In this document: positions 17,016-24,954 of the stretch, in pieces
Position numbering within the stretch: the stretch's first letter is position 1
Layout: each line of letters opens with the position of its first letter
From: a bacterium
Lineage (GTDB): Bacteria > Thermotogota > Thermotogae > Mesoaciditogales > Mesoaciditogaceae
Direction: 5' to 3'
Assembly: GCA_021800445.1 (NCBI GenBank)
Contig: JAJYYZ010000009.1
Location: forward strand, 1-57,397
DNA: 57,397 bases
Position numbers and translations under genes: made by a program
Notes under the pieces: model-generated
The model's database searches: none
What the model was told of the DNA's origin: nothing
What the model saw: only the letters and a program-made list of their open reading frames with translations

Positions 17016-17543
17016 TTAATATGACAAATTCAAATTGAACGTTGCTTGTCCGTAATCGCCAGTTCCAAATTTCAGATAATTATTGAAAAATACCAAAAAG
17101 TATGTACCAGCAGAAAGATTGCCAGTTGTATTCAAATAAAAATTATATCCATTTAATGACGGGTATGATGTCAAATCCCACTTATAAATGTAAGAAAATC
17201 CTATCGATCCTGCTCTATCGGATATCGCTTTCACAAAATCGTTGAATTGACTGGAAGTCATTATCACAACATCGAAATTTGACGGGGGCAATTGGTTACT
17301 CCATGTTGTAAGGCTGAAATTACCGTACCCGTCCATGTTAAACGAATATGCATTAAACTTTCCAGTTACAGTCCAGCCGGCACAATTCAAATTTCCAGTT
17401 GTTACATGAAAATACGGATAATACACTTGAATCGAAGAATTTGACGTTGGAAATACGTAAGAATTGCAACTTGACAACACTAACGCCATTCCGATTATGC
17501 CAATTAACAAAAAGACAATGCTTAATTTCTTAAATCTTCTCAT
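17016..17543 (-). CDS. Lipoprotein of the three-gene secreted family
   Basis: A 175-residue lipoprotein. The signal peptide ends in MALVLSSC, a lipobox with Cys at about residue 26. The domain reads GNLNCAGWTVTGKFNAYSF, NQLPPSNFDVVIMTSSQFND, then LSAGTYFLVFFNNYLKFG and DYGQATFNL. The phrase LSAGTYFLVFFNN is the pattern of a calcium-free jelly-like beta domain seen in PPC-type modules. Two cysteines (lipobox and NCAG) are shared with the paralogue at 18183. The role is unknown; surface exposure fits lysogenic conversion or an adhesin. Confidence 0.75.
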   Translation of the reverse strand: MRRFKKLSIVFLLIGIIGMALVLSSCNSYVFPTSNSSIQVYYPYFHVTTGNLNCAGWTVTGKFNAYSFNMDGYGNFSLTTWSNQLPPSNFDVVIMTSSQFNDFVKAISDRAGSIGFSYIYKWDLTSYPSLNGYNFYLNTTGNLSAGTYFLVFFNNYLKFGTGDYGQATFNLNLSY

Positions 17544-17713
17544 ATTAAAACCTCCCCTAAATGAAATTCAATTTCCTACTACTGAACAAATATGTAAGAA
17601 AGGTTCTAATCTACAAAAGTTAGCCTTGATTTGTATTTGGTAAGATAAAACGAGAATATCGTATTACTTCATTTTATTCAAGTTAGAATTGATTCCATCA
17701 GATATGGACTGGC

Positions 17714-17753
17714 ATGCCTATGAGTTCTTAAAACAGAAGTACATAGTTTGAGA
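17714..17753 (+). repeat. 40-bp direct repeat, right copy
   Basis: Second copy of the repeat at 16402-16441, here in its original context inside the transposase C-terminal region. It includes the TGA that replaces a conserved tryptophan codon, so this mutation predates the duplication. Confidence 0.9.
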
Positions 17754-18182
17754 TATAGAGACTTACTTCAAAAGCGCAAAGCAAGAATTCAATCTTGGGA
17801 AATGTAAATTACGGACGGAATCTGGACAAAGGCATTGGATGATTTTAATAAAGATAGCATATCTTATTTTCAAAGAACATATGGAAGTAGTATACAAACA
17901 AGATGTTTTCAATATAATCCAAAATGCGCTATCGTACTTATTCTCTGATCAAAGCAATGTTAAGAGTGATTATGATCTGTTAGAGACAAATTTTGAGATA
18001 GAAGAGGCAACTTAAAATGCTTAAATCTGTTCTTAATATTTATCGTAATCTTGACGCACATCATGAGTAATTTAATCTAATTTAAAATAATGCAAAAGTA
18101 TGCTGTATCAATTGTCCTATTCTTTAAATAGTCAAATCTTCTTGACTTATCATCTTGCTGTAAGTATATGTAACGTTTAATA

Positions 18183-18716
18183 TCAGTAGGTCACACTCAA
18201 ATTAAATGTTGCGGCTCCATAGTAACCTGCTCCAAATTGTTCATAGTTATTGAAAAATACCAAATAGTAGTTGCCTGCTGCTAAATTTTCTGTTTCATCA
18301 AGATAATATTGATATCCATTAAGTGAAGGAGCAGTAGTCATATCCCAGCCGTATAAATCGCTAAAGTTCATCTGACCTGCCTCCCATCCGCTTTCATAAT
18401 TTGCAGCAAAATTATCATATTGAGTAGTACTCATTATCAAAACATCAAAGTTTGAAGGTGGTAATGAATTACTCCATGCCGTTACTTCAAAACTGCCGGA
18501 ATTCAATAAACTAAACTCTACATAACAATACATTCCCGTTATAGTCCAACCAGCACAATTTAGATTTCCAGTTGGCTGATCTTCATAAAGATTGTAAGTT
18601 TGTGGAGATGGTGTTGGTGGAGGTGTAACATTTACAGTACAACTGGATAAAACAAAGGCAGTTACAACTACTCCTATTACCAAAAATACAATGCTTACTT
18701 TTTTGAACTTTCCCAT
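18183..18716 (-). CDS. Lipoprotein of the three-gene secreted family
   Basis: A 177-residue lipoprotein with a signal peptide and lipobox AFVLSSC. It is closely related to the protein at 17016-17543: GNLNCAGWTITGMYCYVEF, NSLPPSNFDVLIMSTTQYDN, LAAGNYYLVFFNNYEQFG and YYGAATFNL. A proline-rich linker (TPPPTPSPQ) follows the lipid anchor. It lies just outside the transposase relic. Three tandem paralogues suggest local duplication. Confidence 0.75.
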   Translation of the reverse strand: MGKFKKVSIVFLVIGVVVTAFVLSSCTVNVTPPPTPSPQTYNLYEDQPTGNLNCAGWTITGMYCYVEFSLLNSGSFEVTAWSNSLPPSNFDVLIMSTTQYDNFAANYESGWEAGQMNFSDLYGWDMTTAPSLNGYQYYLDETENLAAGNYYLVFFNNYEQFGAGYYGAATFNLSVTY

Positions 18717-18751
18717 TTTAAAACCTCCCTTGCATAATGAAATAAGAAAAA

Positions 18752-18943
18752 TTATCCATTCTTTTCAAATCTTGGGAAGCATATATCACATAGGCACGAG
18801 ATCATTATATCTTTTTCTTCTTGATATTTAAAACATAAATACTCATTCAACGTTTTTACAACAAAAACCTTAACAATATTTTCTGATCTGATATTAGTAT
18901 TAACACTATCTAAAACATCTTTATTTAAAATAATTTCCATCAT
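18752..18943 (-). CDS. Small cysteine-containing protein
   Basis: About 63 residues, unrecognised. The chosen ATG at 18943 follows GGAGGT at seven bases; an upstream ATG at 18958 overlaps that site and is rejected. The C-terminal part has CLCDICF, possibly metal-binding. It lies upstream of the lipoprotein gene on the same strand. Confidence 0.5.
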   Translation of the reverse strand: MMEIILNKDVLDSVNTNIRSENIVKVFVVKTLNEYLCFKYQEEKDIMISCLCDICFPRFEKNG

Positions 18944-19045
18944 TTTTCTTACCTCCATAATAAAATAATTTCGATAAAAAATAATCGGCCATAATACTGG
19001 CCGTCGGCATAAGTCGAATTGTTCGATTTGTTTCTTCTAAATACC

Positions 19046-19081
19046 TGATCATACTTAAAGCAGTCTCAGTCTGCTTGATCA
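19046..19081 (-). terminator. Hairpin after the repressor gene
   Basis: AAGCAG (19058-19063) pairs with CTGCTT (19071-19076), and outer TGATC/GATCA blocks extend the stem. It lies 30-60 bases past the repressor stop codon. There is no long T run, so termination would be weak or the hairpin has another role. Confidence 0.4.
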
Positions 19082-19112
19082 CTTTTTGCCTCTTGTTTTC
19101 TATTTGAAAGGT

Positions 19113-19907
19113 TTATGATTCTTCAGATTTAATGGGTTCAGAATCTTTTCGTAGCCGTATCATTCCAATTACTGTCGATACCAATTTGTATTCCGTTTCG
19201 ATCTTCCGCAAAGGAAGAACAATAGTTTGTCCTTCTACATCATATTTGGGATTTATCAGACTTATAATAATGAATTTATCAGAAACAATAAATTTTCTTA
19301 TCCATACCTCACTGATTGTTGCTTTCTCAAACTCTGGTTTATCATTTAAACGATGAATGCCTTCAGTATTTACAAAGAAAATGCCTATTCCTTTAGCAGG
19401 TAACTGTTCTACTTGTAATAGTCTGCAAAGAAGTATATCCGTTTTTAAATATTCCGGTTCAAGAGCATCGTCTATTGCGGGAGTTGCAAAGTCAAGTGGA
19501 ACTTCTTGAGGCACTATTATTCTTTTTTGAGATGTCATTATTTGAGTTGAAATCTCTTTGGCTGGATCAAGTTTTTCTAAATAAGGCAATAAAATAGTAT
19601 TTTGCAATATGCCATGTTTAAGAGCCTCTTTTACTTCCTCTGACATTTGAGCGTCTGGATTATTCAGAGCTGCATTTAAGAGTTTGCGGTCTTCAGATGT
19701 AGATGGATCATCAGTTTTGCCAAGTAAATAGTCGATTGATACATTGAAAAATTCAGCTATCAATTCAACCGTATCAGAACCTGGGCTAAAATCACCTTTC
19801 AAGTATCGAGTTATTAAGGCTGGGTTTCTGTTGATGCTCAATGCCAGTTTGCGTTGCGAAATACCTCTTTGCTTTAACAATTCAGATAAACGATCTTTAA
19901 ATTCCAT
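19113..19907 (-). CDS. CI-like repressor with degenerate S24 (LexA-type) domain
   Basis: A protein of about 264 residues. Residues 1-65 are an XRE helix-turn-helix (FKDRLSELLKQRGISQRKLA; NRNPALITRYLKGDF; VSIDYLLG). The C-terminal half resembles the LexA/CI dimerisation-protease fold. Where S24 members have GDSMEP with the catalytic serine, this reads DDALEPEYLKTDILL, so the serine appears to be alanine. Autocleavage would then be lost. The start at 19907 follows AAGGAGG; an upstream frame start at 19973 runs through that site and the promoter. It is divergent from the Cro-like gene and should hold the lysogenic state. Confidence 0.82.
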   Translation of the reverse strand: MEFKDRLSELLKQRGISQRKLALSINRNPALITRYLKGDFSPGSDTVELIAEFFNVSIDYLLGKTDDPSTSEDRKLLNAALNNPDAQMSEEVKEALKHGILQNTILLPYLEKLDPAKEISTQIMTSQKRIIVPQEVPLDFATPAIDDALEPEYLKTDILLCRLLQVEQLPAKGIGIFFVNTEGIHRLNDKPEFEKATISEVWIRKFIVSDKFIIISLINPKYDVEGQTIVLPLRKIETEYKLVSTVIGMIRLRKDSEPIKSEES

Positions 19908-19925
19908 ATACTTTCCTCCTTTTTT

Positions 19926-19954
19926 ATTATATGTTTTTTGTTGATAAAAATCAA
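19926..19954 (-). promoter_or_regulatory. Promoter of the repressor gene with overlapping operator
   Basis: On the minus strand TTGATT (19954-19949), 17 bases, TATAAT (19931-19926). An inverted repeat TTGAT-AAAA-ATCAA (19941-19954) covers the -35 region and is a candidate operator. Confidence 0.7.
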
Positions 19955-19990
19955 TATTTATTTTAATAAGCACTTAATAGAAACTTAATA

Positions 19991-20027
19991 TCAATCTATT
20001 GACTTACATAAAGGTGTTGAGTATAAT
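19991..20027 (+). promoter_or_regulatory. Early rightward promoter with operator
   Basis: TTGACT (19999-20004), 17 bases, TATAAT (20022-20027). The palindrome TCAAT-CT-ATTGA (19991-20002) overlaps the -35 box, and its half-site ATTGA resembles the TTGAT half-sites on the repressor side. Two ACTTAATA words lie between the promoters. This is a classical divergent lysogeny switch. Confidence 0.75.
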
Positions 20028-20074
20028 TTTGATCGTAATAAAACATATTTATAAAAATAAAAGAAGGTAAAGAT

Positions 20075-20341
20075 ATGAATAAACTTCGAAAGATTAGAAA
20101 ACACGCAAAAGTATCTCAAAGAAAATTAGCAATACACACACAATTGATCTCTTCGGTTATCTGCTTGTTTGAAAAGCAAAAAATACAACCTTTGTTTCAA
20201 ACAGCCGATCAGATAGCAACATTTTTAGGAGTACCAATAGAAGAAATTCCCCCAGATTTTAAAAGAACTTCTTCATGGCCTAAAAGCATAGACAAGGAGG
20301 TTGAAGATGACAAATCAAGAGAAACTACAAAGGTTGTTTAA
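20075..20341 (+). CDS. Cro-like XRE helix-turn-helix protein
   Basis: An 88-residue DNA-binding protein: MNKLRKIRKHAKVSQRKLAI, then DQIATFLGVPIEEIPPDF. It is the first gene of the rightward early operon and faces the CI-like repressor. The position and size fit a Cro role, that is, repression of the lysogenic promoter after induction. An AGAAGG site precedes the start. Its 3' end overlaps the small frame at 20307 by 35 bases. Confidence 0.75.
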   Translation: MNKLRKIRKHAKVSQRKLAIHTQLISSVICLFEKQKIQPLFQTADQIATFLGVPIEEIPPDFKRTSSWPKSIDKEVEDDKSRETTKVV

Positions 20342-20465
20342 TGTTTTTGGGTTTGAAGTAAAAGTCACTCCGAAAGGAGAATTCACGCATGAAGAATCCA
20401 ACAAAAAAAGTAGATTTACAGGTGGATCTCAACTGCGACATGATAGCACTGCTCGAGACGGCTGA
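20307..20465 (+). CDS. Small early protein, overlapping frame
   Basis: A 52-residue frame beginning MTNQEKLQRLFNVFGFEVKV, with a strong AAGGAGG site seven bases ahead of the ATG. It overlaps the Cro-like gene at its 5' end and the next gene at its 3' end. The N-terminal 30 residues look protein-like; the rest overlaps 20389 and is less certain. No family recognised. Confidence 0.5.
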   Translation: MTNQEKLQRLFNVFGFEVKVTPKGEFTHEESNKKSRFTGGSQLRHDSTARDG

Positions 20466-20754
20466 AAGGCTCTTTATCGAAGGTGATTATCATGGTATTT
20501 TTTTTATTTTGAAAGAACTTCACGACAAGACCATCAAGGCCAACGATCTTTGGAAGGAGGAGACGAATTATGAAAACGAAAATTCTGAAAGTGTCATTAC
20601 CAATGCCGAAGGACGAGGTCTTGGCGATTCTTGGAAGGCAAGGAAGACCGATGACGTATATAGTAGCCAGACAAGTTATCAAGAAACCTTCCAATTCAAT
20701 GATAGCACCAAAATAGATAGACATGACGAGGAGATGATAAGCAATGAGGAATAA
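20389..20754 (+). CDS. Hypothetical early protein
   Basis: A 121-residue frame with an AAAGGAG site. Residues 10-55 look like a helical domain (MIALLETAERLFIEGDYHGI, then LKELHDKTIKANDLW). From about residue 60 the composition becomes asparagine- and serine-rich and overlaps a well-started frame at 20570, so the C-terminal half may be only an open shadow. No family recognised. Confidence 0.5.
   Translation: MKNPTKKVDLQVDLNCDMIALLETAERLFIEGDYHGIFFILKELHDKTIKANDLWKEETNYENENSESVITNAEGRGLGDSWKARKTDDVYSSQTSYQETFQFNDSTKIDRHDEEMISNEE
20570..20716 (+). CDS. Small early protein inside the 20389 gene
   Basis: A 48-residue frame (MKTKILKVSLPMPKDEVLAI, then GRPMTYIVARQVIKK) with a strong GGAGG site nine bases ahead. 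It overlaps the 3' half of the gene at 20389 in another frame. The sequence looks more protein-like than the overlapping frame. No family recognised. Confidence 0.5.
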   Translation: MKTKILKVSLPMPKDEVLAILGRQGRPMTYIVARQVIKKPSNSMIAPK

Positions 20755-20947
20755 AAAAAATAGCCACATGAGTGGCCGAACATCCAAAAAAGATTATAAC
20801 ACAGTTTTGAATGAATTCGATCCAGAAGAAGTCAAACGCGCTGAGGCATACCTTTCCCAAAAATATCCATCTGTTTTCAAAAGAGCGTCAATGCAAAGAA
20901 AAGCAAGATTTGTTAGGGAGTTTTTGAAAGTGAGGAATAATTCATGA
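20744..20947 (+). CDS. Small basic early protein
   Basis: A 67-residue basic helical protein (FDPEEVKRAEAYLSQKYP, then SMQRKARFVREFLKVRN). It has a GAGGAG site and overlaps the preceding stop and the following start (ATGA). Basic helices suggest nucleic-acid binding. No family recognised. Confidence 0.6.
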   Translation: MRNKKNSHMSGRTSKKDYNTVLNEFDPEEVKRAEAYLSQKYPSVFKRASMQRKARFVREFLKVRNNS

Positions 20948-21096
20948 ATAAGTTGGTAAAATCGATCAATTTGTCGAAAGAACGATGGTTGGCAACACGT
21001 CCAACTGACACTTTCGTTGATCCCTACAAGTCGATCCTCAGATTGTATCTCAAGAAGATCGAAGACATCGATAACAGAATTGATATCATTAACTGA
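20944..21096 (+). CDS. Small early protein
   Basis: A 50-residue frame starting at an ATG that overlaps the stop of the preceding gene (ATGA), ending FVDPYKSILRLYLKKIEDID plus a short tail. The overlap and codon use suggest it is translated. No family recognised. Confidence 0.5.
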   Translation: MNKLVKSINLSKERWLATRPTDTFVDPYKSILRLYLKKIEDIDNRIDIIN

Positions 21097-21170
21097 CAAG
21101 AAATTTCCATAGCTGACATGCCGGGCGATGTGACGGCTGAAAATCAGGGCAGATAATACCTCCCTTTCAA

Positions 21171-21206
21171 CCCAGCCAGTTTCTTACCCCCTTTAGACTG
21201 ACTGGG
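21171..21206 (+). terminator. Hairpin after the first early gene cluster
   Basis: CCCAGCCAGT and ACTGACTGGG form a 10-base stem with one internal mismatch around a 16-base loop. Only a short T-rich tail follows. It may attenuate the early transcript before the CoiA-like gene. The rest of 21097-21289 shows no gene. Confidence 0.45.
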
Positions 21207-21289
21207 ATTCTTTAGAAATGGTAAGTAAAGAAAGGTGGCTTAAAGCATTGACCCGAATTCGGTAAAACTCAAAAGGAAGGAGTGAAAAT

Positions 21290-22363
21290 ATGGAATCAGT
21301 TACTTATCCAGTAGCACTGGATGAAAACAACAATCTAATTACCATAAATGATGCTGTACATGGCCAAAAATATTTTTGTCCTGAGTGTCATGGTGAAATG
21401 ATACCACGCTTAGGAGAAATAAATGTACATCATTTTGCTCACAAAAATTTTTCTCGTTCTTGCGCAACCGGAGAAAGTGGTTATCATGCTGTGGCTAAAT
21501 GGATGCTGGCTTATTATTTTCAAACGCATCCAAAAATTGAATTTAAAGTGAGGTGTGATGTATGTGGAAGACCTTTCAAGATTATTGAAGAGATTGAAAA
21601 AGTAGAGGTAGAGAAAGGTGAAAGCAAAGGCTTTAGACCCGATTTGATGATCACATTCAAGTCAGGTGAAAAAATGCCTTGTGAAGTTATTTATCAACAT
21701 CCTGTTGAACTTGAAAATGTTGGTAAATACTTTGATTATAAGTATATTTTGGTATGGAAATTCAAAGGACAAGTAACAGAAGTTCCTGTATTTACTCCCA
21801 TTAGTGAAGCAGATTACTATGATGAGATACAGTACTATAACGAAGAACAACATGAGAGTATAGCGGACGCTTATAATTATGGGATTTCTAATATACTCAC
21901 TCATAAATTATCGAAAAGAGAAGACTTAAACAGTAAAGTTTCTCTTTTTATAACTAACAAAGGAGAGAAACGCCATAATTCTGGATGTCAACATTTGCCA
22001 TATGCAATGGGATATATATTTCAAACTCAATGTTATTACTGCCATAAAAAAATAAATATAGCAAAATTCACTGAATTTTATCCTTCTAATGAAAAAGTTG
22101 AATATCTCACTTATAACGGCAAACACAAACCTATGTATGAATATATTCCTCCCGATGCCATAATGCCTGCTCTCTGGGAGAAGATAAATAAAATTTATCA
22201 TACAAATTTATATCCTGATCACAGTAAAATGGCTGATAAAACCTATCTTATGAATCATTGCCCTTATTGTGAAGCAAAAATAGGAGATCTTTTTGAAGAC
22301 GGATTAGATTCCGCTGGGGAAAAGTTTGAAGTAGAAATAAGTGCTAACGAGTATAAGAGTTAA
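21290..22363 (+). CDS. CoiA-like nuclease
   Basis: A 357-residue protein of the competence CoiA family. The N-terminus has the zinc-type motif YFCPECHGEMIPRLG followed by HHFAHKNFSRSC, then GESGYHAVAKWMLAYYF. The nuclease core has RPDLMITF and PCEVIYQHP, fitting a PD-(D/E)XK site. Two further cysteine pairs occur (CDVCGRPF; CHYCYC-type motifs near 245 and CPYC near 330). CoiA proteins occur in competence operons and in mobile elements; here the context is early replication genes, so processing of element or incoming DNA is plausible. Confidence 0.75.
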   Translation: MESVTYPVALDENNNLITINDAVHGQKYFCPECHGEMIPRLGEINVHHFAHKNFSRSCATGESGYHAVAKWMLAYYFQTHPKIEFKVRCDVCGRPFKIIEEIEKVEVEKGESKGFRPDLMITFKSGEKMPCEVIYQHPVELENVGKYFDYKYILVWKFKGQVTEVPVFTPISEADYYDEIQYYNEEQHESIADAYNYGISNILTHKLSKREDLNSKVSLFITNKGEKRHNSGCQHLPYAMGYIFQTQCYYCHKKINIAKFTEFYPSNEKVEYLTYNGKHKPMYEYIPPDAIMPALWEKINKIYHTNLYPDHSKMADKTYLMNHCPYCEAKIGDLFEDGLDSAGEKFEVEISANEYKS

Positions 22364-22384
22364 AAGAAAGAAGGAACTCATATC

Positions 22385-23203
22385 ATGACGTACATAGACC
22401 TTATAAATCGATTTTGGGAATTAGACTCAGCGAATGCTTTCTCTGCGTATGAAGTACAACTGTACTTCGTTTTGCTGGATTACGCCAACAAAAGCGGATG
22501 GAGAGAGCCGTTGAATCTACCAAATAGTCGGTTGATTGCCCGCATGGGATGCAGTGAATTTGCATTTATGAGGGCGAGACAAAGGTTAGACGATCTCAAA
22601 GTAATTGAATATCAGAAAGGAACAACAAGAGAAGCGGGCCGATATTATTACTCCGGCGATTACCTTGCCAAAAAAGGTAATAACGAGGTAATCGTGGGGG
22701 TAATCCCAAGTCAATCTCAAACTAATAACGAGCCAATCGTGGGGACATATATAAGACAGAATAAAGAACAAAACATATACCTAAATCAAAAAACAGATTT
22801 AGGTACGGCCTCCGCAGAGAGCCGAACTGAAACCTTCTCGAAAAAATATCCGGAACAATACCAAAAACTGCATAAAGACCTTCAGGGAGTAATCGATTTC
22901 TACGAGCTCAATGTAAAGCCACTTCAACTGGAGGAACTTGCCAAGTTAATCAACTTGAACCAATACTTCACGGCTGGCCAGATCAGGACAGCCATACAAA
23001 GATTTTCGGGAAGTGAAACTCTGGGAAGATTCAAAGAGCAGGGACTTGAATACATTCTGGAACCTCTCAACAAGCGAATGTTTGGGAAAAGGAAGGAGGA
23101 ACAAAATGGAAAATCTAAGCAAAACAATGGCAATGTACGGGCAGATGCCATCAAAGGGCCAAAGTATGAAAACGGGCCAGACCTCACCCGTCTCAAATAC
23201 TGA
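22385..23203 (+). CDS. DnaD-like replication initiation protein
   Basis: A 272-residue protein. The N-terminal 95 residues are a winged helix-turn-helix like phage DnaD-type replisome organisers (NAFSAYEVQLYFVLLDYANK; LPNSRLIARMGCSEFAFMRA). A variable linker follows. The C-terminal part (LQLEELAKLINLNQYFTAGQ, then EQGLEYILEPLNKRMF) resembles the C-terminal DnaD/replication domain. It overlaps the helicase-loader gene by 98 bases. The pair of initiator and loader is typical of theta-replicating phages and plasmids that recruit the host DnaB helicase. Confidence 0.75.
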   Translation: MTYIDLINRFWELDSANAFSAYEVQLYFVLLDYANKSGWREPLNLPNSRLIARMGCSEFAFMRARQRLDDLKVIEYQKGTTREAGRYYYSGDYLAKKGNNEVIVGVIPSQSQTNNEPIVGTYIRQNKEQNIYLNQKTDLGTASAESRTETFSKKYPEQYQKLHKDLQGVIDFYELNVKPLQLEELAKLINLNQYFTAGQIRTAIQRFSGSETLGRFKEQGLEYILEPLNKRMFGKRKEEQNGKSKQNNGNVRADAIKGPKYENGPDLTRLKY

Positions 23204-23948
23204 AGAAGCCTTTCAACATTGTAAAGCAACCTGTATGGGAATCGACAAATGCCCTTACTCAGGCAACATTCCATACCAGCTGACTTTAGAAGGCTTGAAA
23301 AAGATTGGCATCGAGGGAAAATACGCCGGAATGATTTTCACGTATAAATGTCCCCTTTTTGAAGAATATGCGTTGCTACAAAAAAGAAAACAAAGGGTTT
23401 CAAGAGTTTTGGGGCCATTGGCAACTCATACTTTTGAAAATTTTGATAGTTCCCGAAACACGAAAGCCTTCCAGATGGCAAAAAAATACATTGAAAGCAA
23501 AGCGTGGAAGCAAGGCGGATGGCTTATCCTGTATGGCAGTTACGGCACCGGCAAAACGCATCTGCTTTCGGCCATAATTCATGAAGCGATTATGCTTGGT
23601 GCATCGGCAAAATTTGCTAATCTGGCTAATATAACCACGCTTGACTTTGAAAGCGCAAAAAGTGCAATAGCTGATTTAACTTCTTACGATCTTGTCGGCA
23701 TAGACGATTTCGGAGTGGAAATAGGCCAAAATTGGCTTTCACCGCATATATTTAGGCTTTTTGATGACCTGAACGAAAGTTCTAAAGGAATTGTGATGAC
23801 TACGAATATGCCTCTGGGTGGCTTGCAGGAATTGCTCGGAAACAGAATAGCAGATAGAATTGCGGAAAGAGCCATTGCAATTGAGCTGACCGGTGAAAGC
23901 ATGAGGAAAAATTTGAGAAGCAAATTCACTTCATGGTTCAAAGAATAG
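23106..23948 (+). CDS. DnaC/DnaI-like replicative helicase loader
   Basis: A 280-residue AAA+ ATPase. Walker A is GSYGTGKTHLL at about residue 142; Walker B is LVGIDDFGVE; sensor I is GIVMTTNMPLG; an arginine finger region follows (NRIADRIAERA). The N-terminal cysteine cluster (CKATCMGIDKCPY and a later YKCPLF) resembles the zinc-binding head of DnaI/DnaC loaders. The ATG at 23106 follows GGAGG and lies inside the upstream gene. It should load host DnaB at the element origin. Confidence 0.88.
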   Translation: MENLSKTMAMYGQMPSKGQSMKTGQTSPVSNTEEAFQHCKATCMGIDKCPYSGNIPYQLTLEGLKKIGIEGKYAGMIFTYKCPLFEEYALLQKRKQRVSRVLGPLATHTFENFDSSRNTKAFQMAKKYIESKAWKQGGWLILYGSYGTGKTHLLSAIIHEAIMLGASAKFANLANITTLDFESAKSAIADLTSYDLVGIDDFGVEIGQNWLSPHIFRLFDDLNESSKGIVMTTNMPLGGLQELLGNRIADRIAERAIAIELTGESMRKNLRSKFTSWFKE

Positions 23949-23958
23949 GAGGCAAATC

Positions 23959-24252
23959 ATGAAAGGATATACCAGACCGATGTTAATTTACATCACTCGT
24001 GGTTTTCTTTCTGAAAGTCAGATCAAAAAAATGGTTAATGGCATTGAAACTTTTGGCTATCACGGATCAACAAAAATTTATCTCATACCGGTCGAATGCA
24101 TCGAAGATGTGAAAGCAGCCATTGTTGCTTTAAACGAAAAGTGGTGGGATGAAGGAAGGTTTGCCCATCTTCAGCCGGCAGAACTGGCAAATGAGCCACA
24201 TAGTTTGAAAAGGAAGCCTAAAAATGCTGAATATCAAGGAATCAATGAATAA
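23959..24252 (+). CDS. Hypothetical protein
   Basis: A 97-residue protein with an AGGAGG site. It has alternating strands and helices (PMLIYITRGFLSESQIKKMV; STKIYLIPVECIEDVKAAIV), giving a small alpha/beta fold. No family recognised. It follows the helicase loader in the early operon. Confidence 0.6.
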   Translation: MKGYTRPMLIYITRGFLSESQIKKMVNGIETFGYHGSTKIYLIPVECIEDVKAAIVALNEKWWDEGRFAHLQPAELANEPHSLKRKPKNAEYQGINE

Positions 24253-24424
24253 AGATACGCTTCTAAATGCTCAAATGCAAGATGAACAGATCATCATTCA
24301 CTTTAATACGAATGTGAGATCAAAGATTGTTCAATATGCCGAAAGTCATAACATGAGCGTTGAAGAGGCGATTGAAAAACTCGTTGCCGATTTGCTTAAA
24401 AAGCAAGCAACCGAAAGGATGTGA
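24245..24424 (+). CDS. Small helical protein, possible RHH-like
   Basis: About 59 residues (DEQIIIHFNTNVRSKIVQYA, then HNMSVEEAIEKLVADLLKK). One beta strand followed by two helices resembles a ribbon-helix-helix DNA-binding protein. Starts at 24224 and 24245 are both possible; the second has an AAGGA site. Confidence 0.55.
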   Translation: MNKDTLLNAQMQDEQIIIHFNTNVRSKIVQYAESHNMSVEEAIEKLVADLLKKQATERM

Positions 24425-24428
24425 GATT

Positions 24429-24599
24429 ATGCCAATGCTGGTAAATTATTACACAAAAGGCTTAGCACAAATGGATTTAGAAGCGGTGCTTGGAGGCAAA
24501 CTAACACGTGGCATTGAAGACATCCTTTTTGCGAGATATGACATCAAAGTTTACTATGAGCGCAGAATGATGTACCTGAAAAATACCTTCAAATTGTGA
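24429..24599 (+). CDS. Small hypothetical protein
   Basis: A 56-residue protein (MPMLVNYYTKGLAQMDLEAV; ends MMYLKNTFKL). The start at 24429 has an AAAGGA site 11 bases ahead; an earlier in-frame ATG at 24360 lies inside the previous gene and is unlikely. No family recognised. Confidence 0.5.
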   Translation: MPMLVNYYTKGLAQMDLEAVLGGKLTRGIEDILFARYDIKVYYERRMMYLKNTFKL

Positions 24600-24703
24600 A
24601 ACTCAATATTTCAAAATTCAGTTCAAAACTGATCTGAAATGAGGAACGTGCTAACGAGTTGCTTGAAAAAAGGCGTTTCAAAATTGTAGGAGATGAATGA
24701 TTG

Positions 24704-24948
24704 ATGGTATTTGACCTAAATGGTGTCGCAGTAAGTTTAGAAGTCAACAAAGATAAGCTTGCTACGCTTGTGTTTACTGGTGATCTTCATGTATTAACAG
24801 GCTTGTTGGTAAAAATAGGAACAGTAGCAATATAAGCATCAGAGGCGAAGATAGCACTGCACTTGTGTACCTTGATATTAAAAGTAATACTCTTGACAAT
24901 TTGGTATTACTATCAAGAGTAAATCGTGAAAACTTAAATAAAAATTAA
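24704..24948 (+). pseudogene. Small gene broken by a frameshift
   Basis: An ATG at 24704 after AGGAG opens MVFDLNGVAVSLEVNKDKLA, which stops at 24835. The next frame continues seamlessly with ISIRGEDSTALVYLDIKSNT to a stop at 24948. One indel near 24826 would restore a protein of about 80 residues. No family recognised. The rest of 24600-25042 shows only the short frame at 24955. Confidence 0.5.
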
Positions 24949-24954
24949 ACGAGG

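Larger units (their letters stand above)
16126..18015 (+). pseudogene. DDE transposase, split and internally replaced
   Basis: The N-terminal part (16126-16401, after a good AAGGAG site) reads SVRSFLEKDFGDFFCDLEDF through KEIIVRTLEQF. It then runs out of frame into a 40-bp repeat. The C-terminal part resumes at 17714 and includes DIETYFKSAKQEFNLGKCKL and HWMILIKIAYLIF, ending at 18015. The DIE glutamate is the third catalytic residue of DDE transposases. An in-frame TGA stands where tryptophan is expected before DIE. Roughly 200 central residues are missing. In their place are two secreted-protein genes on the opposite strand. The family is IS4/IS701-like; I cannot place it more closely. Confidence 0.75.

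Noticed and set aside
18016-18182. Possible small gene between the transposase relic and the lipoprotein gene
   Set aside because: No start with ribosome binding site and no frame longer than about 20 codons.
23106-23948. IstB-type transposition helper
   Set aside because: The neighbour is a DnaD-like replication protein and not an IstA transposase; the Cys-rich head fits a helicase loader.
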